Notes under the pieces: model-generated
Database searches by the model: none
The model's input: only the letters and a program-made list of their open reading frames with translations
What the model was told of the DNA's origin: nothing
Program-made: the position numbers and the translations under genes
Shown here: positions 17,128 through 24,448 of the stretch, piece by piece
Position numbering within the stretch: the stretch's first letter is position 1
Layout: each line of letters opens with the position of its first letter
Source of the DNA: Firmicutes bacterium UBA5449
Lineage (GTDB): Bacteria > Bacillota > SHA-98 > UBA4971
Reading direction: 5' to 3'
Assembly (NCBI GenBank): GCA_002424305.1
Contig: DIQZ01000058.1
Coordinates: forward strand, 14,329 to 48,037
DNA: 33,709 nucleotides

Positions 17128-17550
17128 GTGAAGATCGCTGTTGTAGACGGACAAGGCGGGGGAATCGGGAAGAGCATTATTGAAAGACTGAGAAAGGAAC
17201 TCAGCGCTGAACAAGCCGGGAAGGTAACGATAATAGCTCTTGGAACAAATGCGCTGGCAACAGGCTCAATGCTTAAGGCCGGGGCTGATGAAGGAGCTAC
17301 AGGCGAGAACGCCATTGTCGTGACAGTTGAAACTGTAGACGTTATCTTAGGACCGCTGGGGATAGTGCTTGCAAACTCGATACTTGGTGAGCTGACTCCG
17401 AAAATGGCAAGCGCTATAGCTTCATGTAAAGCGCATAAGTTCCTTATTCCCATGACTCGTTGCGGGGTCGAGATCGTAGGCGCCAGGATAGATCCATTGC
17501 CTCGCCAGATTGATGCCTTGATAGAGAAGACTATTGAGCTATTAGGGTAA
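17128..17550 (+). CDS. DUF3842 family protein
   Basis: A 140-residue cytoplasmic protein that I recognise as DUF3842 by its opening KIAVVDGQGGGIGKSIIERLR, a glycine-rich nucleotide-binding-type loop, followed by GTNALATGSMLKAGADEGATGENA and the LGPLGIVLANSILGELTP stretch. The family is common in Bacillota and has no established function. The GTG start has AGGAGG six bases upstream. A strong terminator follows. Its neighbours here (small helical ORF before, ECF S component after) give no clear function. Confidence 0.88.
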   Translation: MKIAVVDGQGGGIGKSIIERLRKELSAEQAGKVTIIALGTNALATGSMLKAGADEGATGENAIVVTVETVDVILGPLGIVLANSILGELTPKMASAIASCKAHKFLIPMTRCGVEIVGARIDPLPRQIDALIEKTIELLG

Positions 17551-17630
17551 CTCGAAGTTAACTGCTGCCAAATGGATATAGATACTATCAGAGGATAATA
17601 GGTTAGATGAATACTACCATGACCACGAAG

Positions 17631-17680
17631 GTCTGCGTTCTTTGTCAGTAGACAAAGACAGTGCGCAGGCTTTTTCTTTT
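17631..17680 (+). terminator. Intrinsic terminator after the DUF3842 gene
   Basis: Inner stem TCTTTGTC/GACAAAGA around AGTA, then an asymmetric bulge, then outer stem GTCTGCG/CGCAGGC, followed by TTTTTCTTTT. A strong plus-strand terminator 80 bases past the stop. Confidence 0.88.
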
Positions 17681-17715
17681 TGCTAAGGCTTTCACGGCGA
17701 GTAGAAACTGCGATT

Positions 17716-17797
17716 ACAAGGGGAAGCTGTGACCGCAATAGGTGGATTCGACAAAGCGGGCAAAGAGAATGCTGATGCTACAAGGTGAAGCCGCGAC
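17716..17797 (+). repeat. Two 18-bp near-identical direct repeats in the leader of the ECF S gene
   Basis: ACAAGGGGAAGCTGTGAC (17716-17733) and ACAAGGTGAAGCCGCGAC (17780-17797), 15 of 18 identical, 64 bases apart. They lie between the DUF3842 terminator and the next start codon, so in the 5' leader of the transporter mRNA. I could not fold the leader into a known riboswitch. Confidence 0.5.
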
Positions 17798-17851
17798 AAG
17801 GCTTGCCTAAGAAGGGCATAAGAAGTATTCATGTGGAAAGGGGTATTGACT

Positions 17852-18400
17852 ATGAGGGACCGCAATATTAGGAATCTGATTCTAGGCGGACTGTTCGTGG
17901 CACTGGGAATTGTTGTGCCAATTGCATTTCATGCCATTGGCGTAGGGCCCGTATTTCTTCCCATGCACATCCCGGTTTTACTTGCAGGATTTATAACCGG
18001 GCCTGCTATCGGATGCTTGGTTGGAGCTTTAACTCCCATTTTGAGCTCCCTTTTGACAGGGATGCCTCCTCTTATGCCTCCTAAGGCTCAGATGATGGTT
18101 GTAGAGCTTGCTGTATATGGTCTGCTCTCCGGATTCGCTTATCGAACGAAGAAGCTTCATGTGGTTTTATCACTGCTTATTGCTATGTTCGGTGGACGGG
18201 TTGTTTACGGGATTCTGGCAGCCTACGTTCTGCCGTTGTTCGGATTCAGTCAGGTTCCGGTTTTCTATCCGCTTACAGCAGGACTCATGACGGGCCTTCC
18301 TGGGATAGTGATTCAACTGCTTTTTGTCCCGTTTATTGTTTGGCTACTTGAGAAGCAGCGGAAGGCAGAGAAGTCTTCACCTAATACCTCACTCAGGTAA
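17852..18400 (+). CDS. ECF transporter S component, substrate unknown
   Basis: A 182-residue membrane protein with about six hydrophobic segments and the ECF S-component signature near the N terminus (FLPMHIPVLLAGFITGPAIG, then G-AL-PILSSLLTGMPPLMP). S components bind one vitamin or cofactor precursor and dock on the shared EcfAA'T module. The MHIPVLLAGF motif is shared by several S families (for example pantothenate- or pyridoxine-type), so the ligand cannot be assigned. The ATG at 17852 is preferred (AAAGGGG upstream); an in-frame ATG at 17831 would add seven residues. The leader carries two long direct repeats that may be regulatory. Confidence 0.82.
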   Translation: MRDRNIRNLILGGLFVALGIVVPIAFHAIGVGPVFLPMHIPVLLAGFITGPAIGCLVGALTPILSSLLTGMPPLMPPKAQMMVVELAVYGLLSGFAYRTKKLHVVLSLLIAMFGGRVVYGILAAYVLPLFGFSQVPVFYPLTAGLMTGLPGIVIQLLFVPFIVWLLEKQRKAEKSSPNTSLR

Positions 18401-18446
18401 AAAAAAAGAAGCAGCCGGCTTCTTCCCTTGTAGGCGAGGCCGGCTG
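18399..18446 (-). terminator. Intrinsic terminator of the lipoprotein gene
   Basis: CAGCCGGC (18412-18419) and GCCGGCTG (18439-18446) form the stem; read on the minus strand it is followed by TTC and nine or more T. It lies about 60 bases beyond the lipoprotein stop and overlaps the end of the ECF S gene, so it may also slow transcripts from the other strand. Confidence 0.85.
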
Positions 18447-18509
18447 TAGACCACCGTTTTACCACCTTCTCGTCGCTAAGAATCGACGGTTGAATCCTGT
18501 GTGCTCTTT

Positions 18510-19553
18510 TTATGGCGCGTTTATGGTTACTTCATTGCTTCTCGAACTTTCATTGTCGGCTGTATCTATAGCCGTCACAAAGTAAGAGTACGTATTACCG
18601 GATTTGGTACCGACATCCATGAAGCTTTGCTCTTGGCCAGGTGAATGACTAACTTCAGCTGCAACTTTGAACCCGTCAAAAGGCACTTGTCGTCTGTAGA
18701 CCTTATACCCCACAAGATCAGAGTCTATGGATTCATTCCATGTGAGAACGACTTCATTTTCAGAAAGAGCGACTGTGAGGTTTGTCGGGGGGGATGGGGG
18801 GTCATTACAGTCTACCACAATTGATACCCCGCCTGATGAGAAATCCCAGTCAGCTTTGGTTACCCTGCCCGGCAGTATTTCCATGCTCGCCCATAGGCTT
18901 TCGTACACAAGATCTCCGTTATCATCGTAGAGTTTAATCATCATGTCATAGGTTTTAGGCCGTAGATTAGAAACCAGGGCAAAGATAATATTAGCCCCGG
19001 GTTCTCGCTCTATATTTGTCTGACTCTTGAGATTGTTCGAATCCTTGTACAGTCTTAGTTTTGCAACCCTCTCATGATCCGGAATTCCGGTTAAATCTAC
19101 AGTAAGCTCAAGCGTCCCAAGGGCAGGTTGCAGCAGCACACTTGCCTGAGCCATTTGATCTGCAGTAATTGCAACCCGGCATGAGCCTTCGTACGCAAGG
19201 TTGTTCTCAGCGTCTTTTAGCAGGACGATTATAGTCCACGGACCCACTACTACATCAGAGAAGGTGACTTCTGCTGCGCCATTTTGCAGCATAACAGTCT
19301 GTGATAAGACTGTTGTCCCGTTGGTGAGTTTCACTTCTACTTGTGTAGGCAGCTCACCCCCGGTGCTATTGGGCCGGATGCTAGACTCATCTTGCATGAC
19401 GGATTTTATCTGACGGACGTCCGGGCTTGAAATTGCAACCCTTACAGAGCCTGTCTTTTCTTGATGTCCCACAGATCGTCCTCCATAGCAGCCTGCCAGT
19501 ATTGCACACAACAGCAGCAAGGCAGAGGACAAAACAAGACACCGCTTAATCAT
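18510..19553 (-). CDS. Exported lipoprotein with a C-terminal fibronectin type III domain
   Basis: A 347-residue lipoprotein: signal peptide with lipobox LAGC and the lipidated cysteine at C22. The middle part (about 35-250) is beta-rich with two repeat-like segments (VRVAISSP..., LELTVDLTGIP...) similar in style to bacterial beta-sandwich domains; the C-terminal part (about 255-346) is a fibronectin type III domain (PPTNLTVALSENEVVLTWN, then YKVYRRQ, then YSYFVTAIDTADNES). Such proteins bind surfaces or polysaccharides outside the cell, but no catalytic motif is seen. The ATG has AAGGAGGG upstream. It is monocistronic, with its own terminator. Confidence 0.8.
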   Translation of the reverse strand: MIKRCLVLSSALLLLCAILAGCYGGRSVGHQEKTGSVRVAISSPDVRQIKSVMQDESSIRPNSTGGELPTQVEVKLTNGTTVLSQTVMLQNGAAEVTFSDVVVGPWTIIVLLKDAENNLAYEGSCRVAITADQMAQASVLLQPALGTLELTVDLTGIPDHERVAKLRLYKDSNNLKSQTNIEREPGANIIFALVSNLRPKTYDMMIKLYDDNGDLVYESLWASMEILPGRVTKADWDFSSGGVSIVVDCNDPPSPPTNLTVALSENEVVLTWNESIDSDLVGYKVYRRQVPFDGFKVAAEVSHSPGQEQSFMDVGTKSGNTYSYFVTAIDTADNESSRSNEVTINAP

Positions 19554-19696
19554 GTCTTCCCTCCTTTCATGACCTCAATAAGCCCCATTTTCTACCAAAT
19601 AGATCCTACTGGATTATTGTGGATATTTCCACCATATTTCATAATTTCACCAGACAATCATTCTTTAGGATGTTTTTCGGACTGATTGTGAGTGTT

Positions 19697-19786
19697 GAAA
19701 ATAATCTTCTGCTATTGGTGCAGGATTTTCCAGGCAGTTAGCGAAATTTAGATATAGCATTGGTTGATTCGCAGAAAATAATTTTC
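19697..19786. promoter_or_regulatory. Pair of GAAAAT-A-ATTTTC-like palindromes upstream of the RpiR gene
   Basis: GAAAATAATTTTC (19774-19786) is a perfect odd palindrome; GAAAATAATCTTC (19697-19709) is the same site with one change, 77 bases upstream. Both lie in the leader of the regulator gene, the place where RpiR proteins usually bind their own operators. Operator function is inferred. Confidence 0.45.
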
Positions 19787-19818
19787 ATCTACATAGATTG
19801 GCGGTGTGAACGTACATA

Positions 19819-20664
19819 GTGAAGAGTTCTACATTGGGGAAAATCAGAGAAGGAAAATCGTCATTTAGGGAGTCTGAACAGAAGGTAGCTGAATATGTGC
19901 TTGCCCACCCTCGGGAAGTCATAAATCTCCCCATTACTGAACTGGCCGAAAGGATAGAGGTCAGCGAAGCGACAATTGTCAGGATGTGTAAGCAAATTGG
20001 ATTCCGGGGCTTCCAGGAGCTTAAGATCAATCTTGCACTTGAGATAGTCAATCCTCTTCAGACAGTTCATGAAGAAATCAAAGAAGGCGACGATGCAGAT
20101 ACGATTCTGAAAAAAGTTGTGCGAGCCAATGTACAGGCTTTAGATACTACTACTAATGTACTGTCCATAAATGAGTTGAGGCGCGCGATAAAAGTCCTTT
20201 TTGAGGCGAAGAGGATCTATTTCTACGGAGTGGGTGGTTCTGCACCTATCGCTATGGACGCTGCTCATAAGTTTACAAAAACCGGAAAGCCGGTGATTGC
20301 CTACAATGACCCGCATATGCAGGCAGTAGCGGCAGTCCTCTTAGGGCCCGGCGATGTGGTGGTTGGAATTTCCCATTCAGGTAGCAACAGAGATACTATC
20401 GAGGCTCTGGAAGTCGCACAATCAAGCGGCGCCACTACGATTGGGATAACACATTATGCAAGATCGCCTATTGACAGGGTTCTCGACATAAAGCTCGGGG
20501 TGTATTCAAGCGAGACTCTGTACAGAATTGAGAGCGCATCATCGCGTATAGCACAGCTCACGATTATTGATGCACTTTTCATCGGGGTATGCCTTTGCGA
20601 GCCGGAAAAGGCCATCACTAACATAAAGCTGACCAGGGAGGTTATAGTGCCTAAGCGGTTCTAA
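19819..20664 (+). CDS. MurR/RpiR-family transcriptional regulator
   Basis: A 281-residue repressor or activator. Residues 1-77 are the RpiR helix-turn-helix (LPITELAERIEVSEATIVRMCKQIG), and 125-260 a SIS sugar-phosphate-binding domain (FYGVGGSAPIAMDAAHKF, then GISHSGSNRDTIEA). SIS ligands are usually phosphosugars; with this operon a natural effector would be 6-phosphogluconate or a related intermediate, which is inference. The GTG start has no strong ribosome site. It precedes five sugar-acid catabolism genes in the same direction with only 96 bases before the first, so it is very likely their regulator. Two palindromes lie in its own leader. Confidence 0.92.
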   Translation: MKSSTLGKIREGKSSFRESEQKVAEYVLAHPREVINLPITELAERIEVSEATIVRMCKQIGFRGFQELKINLALEIVNPLQTVHEEIKEGDDADTILKKVVRANVQALDTTTNVLSINELRRAIKVLFEAKRIYFYGVGGSAPIAMDAAHKFTKTGKPVIAYNDPHMQAVAAVLLGPGDVVVGISHSGSNRDTIEALEVAQSSGATTIGITHYARSPIDRVLDIKLGVYSSETLYRIESASSRIAQLTIIDALFIGVCLCEPEKAITNIKLTREVIVPKRF

Positions 20665-20693
20665 AGGAGTTGTCGGGGTTTTGTGAGATTGCC

Positions 20694-20729
20694 CAATGAT
20701 AACCAATGGCCGGCAAACCTTAATCATTG
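20694..20729. promoter_or_regulatory. Inverted repeat upstream of the SDR gene
   Basis: CAATGAT (20694-20700) and ATCATTG (20723-20729) are perfect inverted arms 22 bases apart, in the 96-base gap between the regulator and the first enzyme gene. It does not match the GAAAAT palindrome upstream of the regulator. Could be a hairpin or a second operator. Confidence 0.3.
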
Positions 20730-20760
20730 AGATTCTTAACTAAAGGGAGGTAATCATGAA

Positions 20761-21579
20761 ATGGATGAACTTTTCGACATAACAGGAAAAGTGTCAGTGA
20801 TTACGGGAGGCGCAGGGATTCTGTGCAGCGAAATGGCACGAGCTTTGGGAAAAAGAGGCTCCAAAATTGCAATCTTAGATCTTAATGAAAAACAGGCGAA
20901 GGCTATAGCCGACGAAATCACGTCACACGGAGGTACTGCTATCGCAGTTGGAACCAACGTGCTTGACAAGAAATCCCTGGAGAAGGCGAGAGACGTAGTC
21001 TTAGAGTCCTTTGGCAAAGTAGATATTCTGATTAATGGGGCAGGCGGAAACAAGAAAGAAGCTACCACTAATGAGGCGTTTGAATTCTTTGACATACCTG
21101 CCGACGCGATTCAGTGGGTTTTCAATCTGAATCTTCTTGGAACAGTCTTAACCACCCAGGTCTTTGGCGAAGTAATGGCGAAACGCGGTGAAGGCGTAGT
21201 CATTAATATGTCGTCTATGAACTCCTTCTGCCCTCTGACCAGAATTGTCGCCTACTCAGCCGCGAAAGCTGCAGTGAATAACTTCACTCAGTGGATGGCT
21301 GTTCACTTCAATCTCAATTACTCTAAGAATATCCGTGTTAATGCAATTGCACCTGGTTTCTTCTTGACAAATCAGAACCGTTTCCTTCTTACAGATGAAG
21401 CGACCGGTGAACCAACTCAGCGCGGTAAACAGATCATGGACCATACACCTATGGGACGTTACGGCATCCCGGAAGACCTTATTGGGACATTAATCTGGTT
21501 GGTTTCCGACGCGTCCAAATTCGTAAATGGCACAGTTGTGCCGATCGACGGTGGGTTTGCTGCTTATAGCGGTGTTTGA
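20761..21579 (+). CDS. uxuB: SDR-type D-mannonate oxidoreductase (fructuronate reductase, UxuB-like)
   Basis: A 272-residue short-chain dehydrogenase. NAD(P) motif TGGAGILCSEMA at 15-26, NGAGG at 92-96, catalytic S151/S152, Y165 and K169 (YSAAK). The C-terminal stretch HTPMGRYGIPEDL...VVPIDGGFAAYSGV matches, from memory, the SDR mannonate oxidoreductases of Bacillus (YjmF) rather than gluconate 5-dehydrogenases. Reaction: D-fructuronate plus NADH to D-mannonate, cytoplasmic. The GGGAGG ribosome site is 10 bases before this ATG; an out-of-frame ATG at 20756 would give only an eight-residue peptide. First enzyme gene after the RpiR regulator; the UxaE gene at the far end of the operon would supply its substrate. 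Confidence 0.82.
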   Translation: MDELFDITGKVSVITGGAGILCSEMARALGKRGSKIAILDLNEKQAKAIADEITSHGGTAIAVGTNVLDKKSLEKARDVVLESFGKVDILINGAGGNKKEATTNEAFEFFDIPADAIQWVFNLNLLGTVLTTQVFGEVMAKRGEGVVINMSSMNSFCPLTRIVAYSAAKAAVNNFTQWMAVHFNLNYSKNIRVNAIAPGFFLTNQNRFLLTDEATGEPTQRGKQIMDHTPMGRYGIPEDLIGTLIWLVSDASKFVNGTVVPIDGGFAAYSGV

Positions 21580-21623
21580 GCCTGTTGCTCCGGATTAGAT
21601 GATGAGAGAAGAATAAATATGCT

Positions 21624-23102
21624 GTGGTGAAAAGTATGAAAACTATAGGTTTAGAGGTCAGTACCTCATCTGCGAAAGCTATTGTATTCTGCCCTAATAA
21701 AGGAGTTATTGCAGAGGCTACTCTGCCTTTTCCTGCAGATATGGCTGACGGTCCAACTCAGGACGCTGACGGAATTGTGGCTACTGCTCTCCGCGTTCTT
21801 AAGGAAGTAGTCAACTGCCCCGGGATTGATGCGAACTCTATCGGCGCTATCGGTTTATGTGGGACCTGGCATAGCTTGCTACTGCTGGATAATGAACACA
21901 AGCCTTTAGGTAGGATTAAGACCTGGGCAGATCAGAGCGCCACGGCAACCGTTGCTCCTCTTCGGAGAGACGAGGCTTTTGTGAAAAGGCTCTATCATAA
22001 GACAGGATGCATGACCCACGCTCTTTATCCTATATGGAAATGGATTCATGTAACTCGGACTGAGCCCCGACTTGCTCTCAAAACAGCGTCTCTTTCATCG
22101 CAAATCGAATATGTTCATCAGGCGTTAACTACCGGCCGATCTGTGTCTAAATGCACAGCTTCAGGCACAGGACTCATGAACATCAATACCTTGGACTGGG
22201 ATGATGAAATACTTGAATTTGCCGGTATCAAGAGAGAGCAATTAGGTGAACTTGTAGACGCGTTCTACGCGGCTCCTCTCCTTCCACGTGTCGCGCAAGC
22301 GGTAGGCCTACCTTCAGGGCTTCCTGTTACAGTTGGATGCGCTGACGGGGCTATGAACCAGGTAGGTATCGGAGGAGTTCGAGAAGGAATCATGTCCATG
22401 TCAGTGGGGACTTCAGGGGCGCTAAGGGCAGCCCACAAAGAACCCAAGCTTCCCGGTGAACCGTCTACTTGGTGTTACTATCTCTTTAACAACAAAAGGT
22501 TAGCAGGTGCTGCTATCAACGGGGCGACAAACTGTGTCGACTGGTATCTTGATTGCCTTAGTGCCAGAGACGGGGGATGCCGTGATTACGATAAATTCAC
22601 AGAGGGTGCGTCCGAGGTTCAAGGCGAGCGAGCCCCATACTTCATGCCGTTTCTGTTCGGGGAAAGATGTCCCGGATGGCAAGAAGAGAAGGCAGGCGGC
22701 TTCTACGGAGTAAGAGGGTCCCACAATGAGTTTGATCTTTACTACTCTATCCTTGAAGGAGTCCTCTTTAACATGTATCAGTGTTATCAGATTCTCTCAG
22801 AAATCGGCGGTACGCCGGATGATGTCATTATGTCGGGGGGCATATTGAAGTCTCCTCTATGGTCACAGATGGCAGCGGATATTTTCCAAAGAGAAATTCT
22901 TGCCACCGGTGTCGCAAATGACTCAACGGTAGGTACAGCACTGATAGCATTAGAGTCAGTCGGCGGAATTAACTCAGTTGAGGATTATCGGCCTGCTGTA
23001 ACCATGAAGTTTACACCCCAAGACGATAACATGAAGACCTATGAAAGCAGATATGCAAAATACTTGGATTTATACGCTGAGCTGAAGCAGGCTTCTTTCT
23101 GA
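21624..23102 (+). CDS. FGGY-family sugar-acid kinase, probably gluconokinase
   Basis: A 492-residue kinase of the FGGY family with the two-domain actin-like fold. Domain 1 opens IGLEVSTSSAKAIVF, so the usual metal-binding D-x-G-T is E-V-S-T, a feature I associate with a divergent clostridial subfamily. Substrate region GTWHSLLLLDN; domain 2 has catalytic-base candidate GCADGAMNQVGIG, then SVGTSGALR and the C-terminal MSGGILKSPLWSQM adenine-binding motif. The next-but-one gene is 6-phosphogluconate dehydrogenase, so gluconate is the logical substrate, but xylulose- or mannonate-type kinases share the fold. Start is uncertain: GTG 21624 or ATG 21636, the latter matching the usual N terminus. 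Confidence 0.82.
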   Translation: MVKSMKTIGLEVSTSSAKAIVFCPNKGVIAEATLPFPADMADGPTQDADGIVATALRVLKEVVNCPGIDANSIGAIGLCGTWHSLLLLDNEHKPLGRIKTWADQSATATVAPLRRDEAFVKRLYHKTGCMTHALYPIWKWIHVTRTEPRLALKTASLSSQIEYVHQALTTGRSVSKCTASGTGLMNINTLDWDDEILEFAGIKREQLGELVDAFYAAPLLPRVAQAVGLPSGLPVTVGCADGAMNQVGIGGVREGIMSMSVGTSGALRAAHKEPKLPGEPSTWCYYLFNNKRLAGAAINGATNCVDWYLDCLSARDGGCRDYDKFTEGASEVQGERAPYFMPFLFGERCPGWQEEKAGGFYGVRGSHNEFDLYYSILEGVLFNMYQCYQILSEIGGTPDDVIMSGGILKSPLWSQMAADIFQREILATGVANDSTVGTALIALESVGGINSVEDYRPAVTMKFTPQDDNMKTYESRYAKYLDLYAELKQASF

Positions 23103-23156
23103 TAGCAAATTCCGGGAGTTCCTTGAGTAATTCGTATTTTATGGAGGCTGGCGTTG

Positions 23157-24434
23157 ATGAAGGAAGTGAACATAGTAGGGGAAGATATTACTCGTAGGGA
23201 GATAGAAGAGGCGCTTAGTTCCTGGTTGGACGGTTTTCAACGTAAGTTTGATAAGGTTTTGCTTCTACCGCCTGACTACACTCGCAGCCTCTCTCAGGCC
23301 GGACTCATTACGCAGATATTGTATGAGAGGCTTTCTCCTGGCGCTCAGGTGGACATAATGCCTGCCCTGGGCACTCATGTTCCTGTATCAGACGAAGAGA
23401 GGCTCAAGATGTTCGGGCCGGCTATCCCGAAAGAGCGTTTTATTGCTCATGATTGGCGCGACGATATAGAGCGAATCGGCGAAATCCCCGAATCCTATGT
23501 AAAGGAAATATCCCAAGGGCAGATTGACTTTGCCATTGGTGTTGAAGTAAACAAGAGGCTTTTTGACAAGAGTTATGACTTGATTATCTCCATTGGCCAA
23601 GTAGTCCCGCACGAAGTTGTCGGTATGGCGAATTATACTAAGAATATCCTCGTAGGATGTGGAGGTAAGGAGATAATTGATAAGTCACATTTTCTTGGTG
23701 CTGTATACGGTTTGGAGAATCTTATGGGTAAGGACTATTCGCCTGTCCGAAAGGTTTTTGACTACGCTGAGGCAAACTTCCTTTGCGATATCCCGCTGCA
23801 GTATATTCTAACAGTCACTACAACAGATGAGGACGAAACGAAGATTCGCGGTTTTTGGGCAGGCAGGCGTCGAGAGCTTTTCGAGGAAGCGGTCCGCCTT
23901 AGTCAAGAACTGAATTTCATGCTATTGGATAAACCGCTTGAGAGAGTAGTTGTATATCTTGATCCGGAGCACTATAAGAGCACGTGGTTGGGGAATAAGG
24001 CCATATACCGCACAAGAATGGCAATTGCCGACGACGGGGAGCTCATAATCATCGCGCCCGGAGTTAAGCAATTCGGCGAAGATATGGCAATTGACGCTTT
24101 GATACGAAAATACGGTTATTCCGGCACCCCGCGAATTCTGGAGCTGGTCAAGAAGGACAAAGACCTTGGGGACAACCTTTCTGCAGCCGCTCATCTTATT
24201 CACGGCTCTTCTGAAGAGAGATTCCAAAGCACATATGCCCCGGGATATCTGACCCGAGAGGAGATTGAAGGAGTAAACTTCAATTACATGGCTTTATCTG
24301 AAGCGCTGGATATGTATAAGCCTGAGACGTTGCATGAGGGATATAACACTGTAGAAGGCAAGGAAGTCTTCTTCATAGGTAATCCGGGAAAAGGCCTTTG
24401 GGCCTTAAGGAGCAGATTCTTTAACGAGGTCTAG
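23157..24434 (+). CDS. LarA-family nickel-pincer racemase/epimerase (candidate mannonate-gluconate 2-epimerase)
   Basis: A 425-residue member of the lactate racemase (LarA, DUF2088) family, which uses a nickel-pincer nucleotide to move a hydride at C2 of a 2-hydroxyacid. Key residues known in Lactobacillus LarA are present with matching spacing: D40 and R43 (PDYTRS; LarA D72, R75), H74 (ALGTH; H108), H152 (PHEVVG; H174), K162 (NYTKNI; cofactor-linked K184) and H178 (KSHF; H200). H152-K162 and K162-H178 are 10 and 16 apart, as in LarA. One family member is a D-gluconate 2-epimerase, and the flanking gluconokinase-type, 6-phosphogluconate dehydrogenase and mannonate-forming genes fit that reaction. 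No larB, larC or larE is in the window. ATG 23157 has GGAGG nine bases upstream; TTG 23154 is an alternative. Confidence 0.85.
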   Translation: MKEVNIVGEDITRREIEEALSSWLDGFQRKFDKVLLLPPDYTRSLSQAGLITQILYERLSPGAQVDIMPALGTHVPVSDEERLKMFGPAIPKERFIAHDWRDDIERIGEIPESYVKEISQGQIDFAIGVEVNKRLFDKSYDLIISIGQVVPHEVVGMANYTKNILVGCGGKEIIDKSHFLGAVYGLENLMGKDYSPVRKVFDYAEANFLCDIPLQYILTVTTTDEDETKIRGFWAGRRRELFEEAVRLSQELNFMLLDKPLERVVVYLDPEHYKSTWLGNKAIYRTRMAIADDGELIIIAPGVKQFGEDMAIDALIRKYGYSGTPRILELVKKDKDLGDNLSAAAHLIHGSSEERFQSTYAPGYLTREEIEGVNFNYMALSEALDMYKPETLHEGYNTVEGKEVFFIGNPGKGLWALRSRFFNEV

Positions 24435-24448
24435 GTAGGTGGTGTCAT

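Noticed and set aside
17551..17851. THF, Moco or cobalamin riboswitch before the second ECF S component
   Set aside because: None of the conserved core segments of these classes could be found; only the two 18-bp repeats are clear.
20761..21579. SDR as gluconate 5-dehydrogenase
   Set aside because: The C-terminal HTPMGRYG and VVPIDGGFAAYSGV segments match mannonate oxidoreductases better, and a UxaE-type gene in the operon supplies its substrate.
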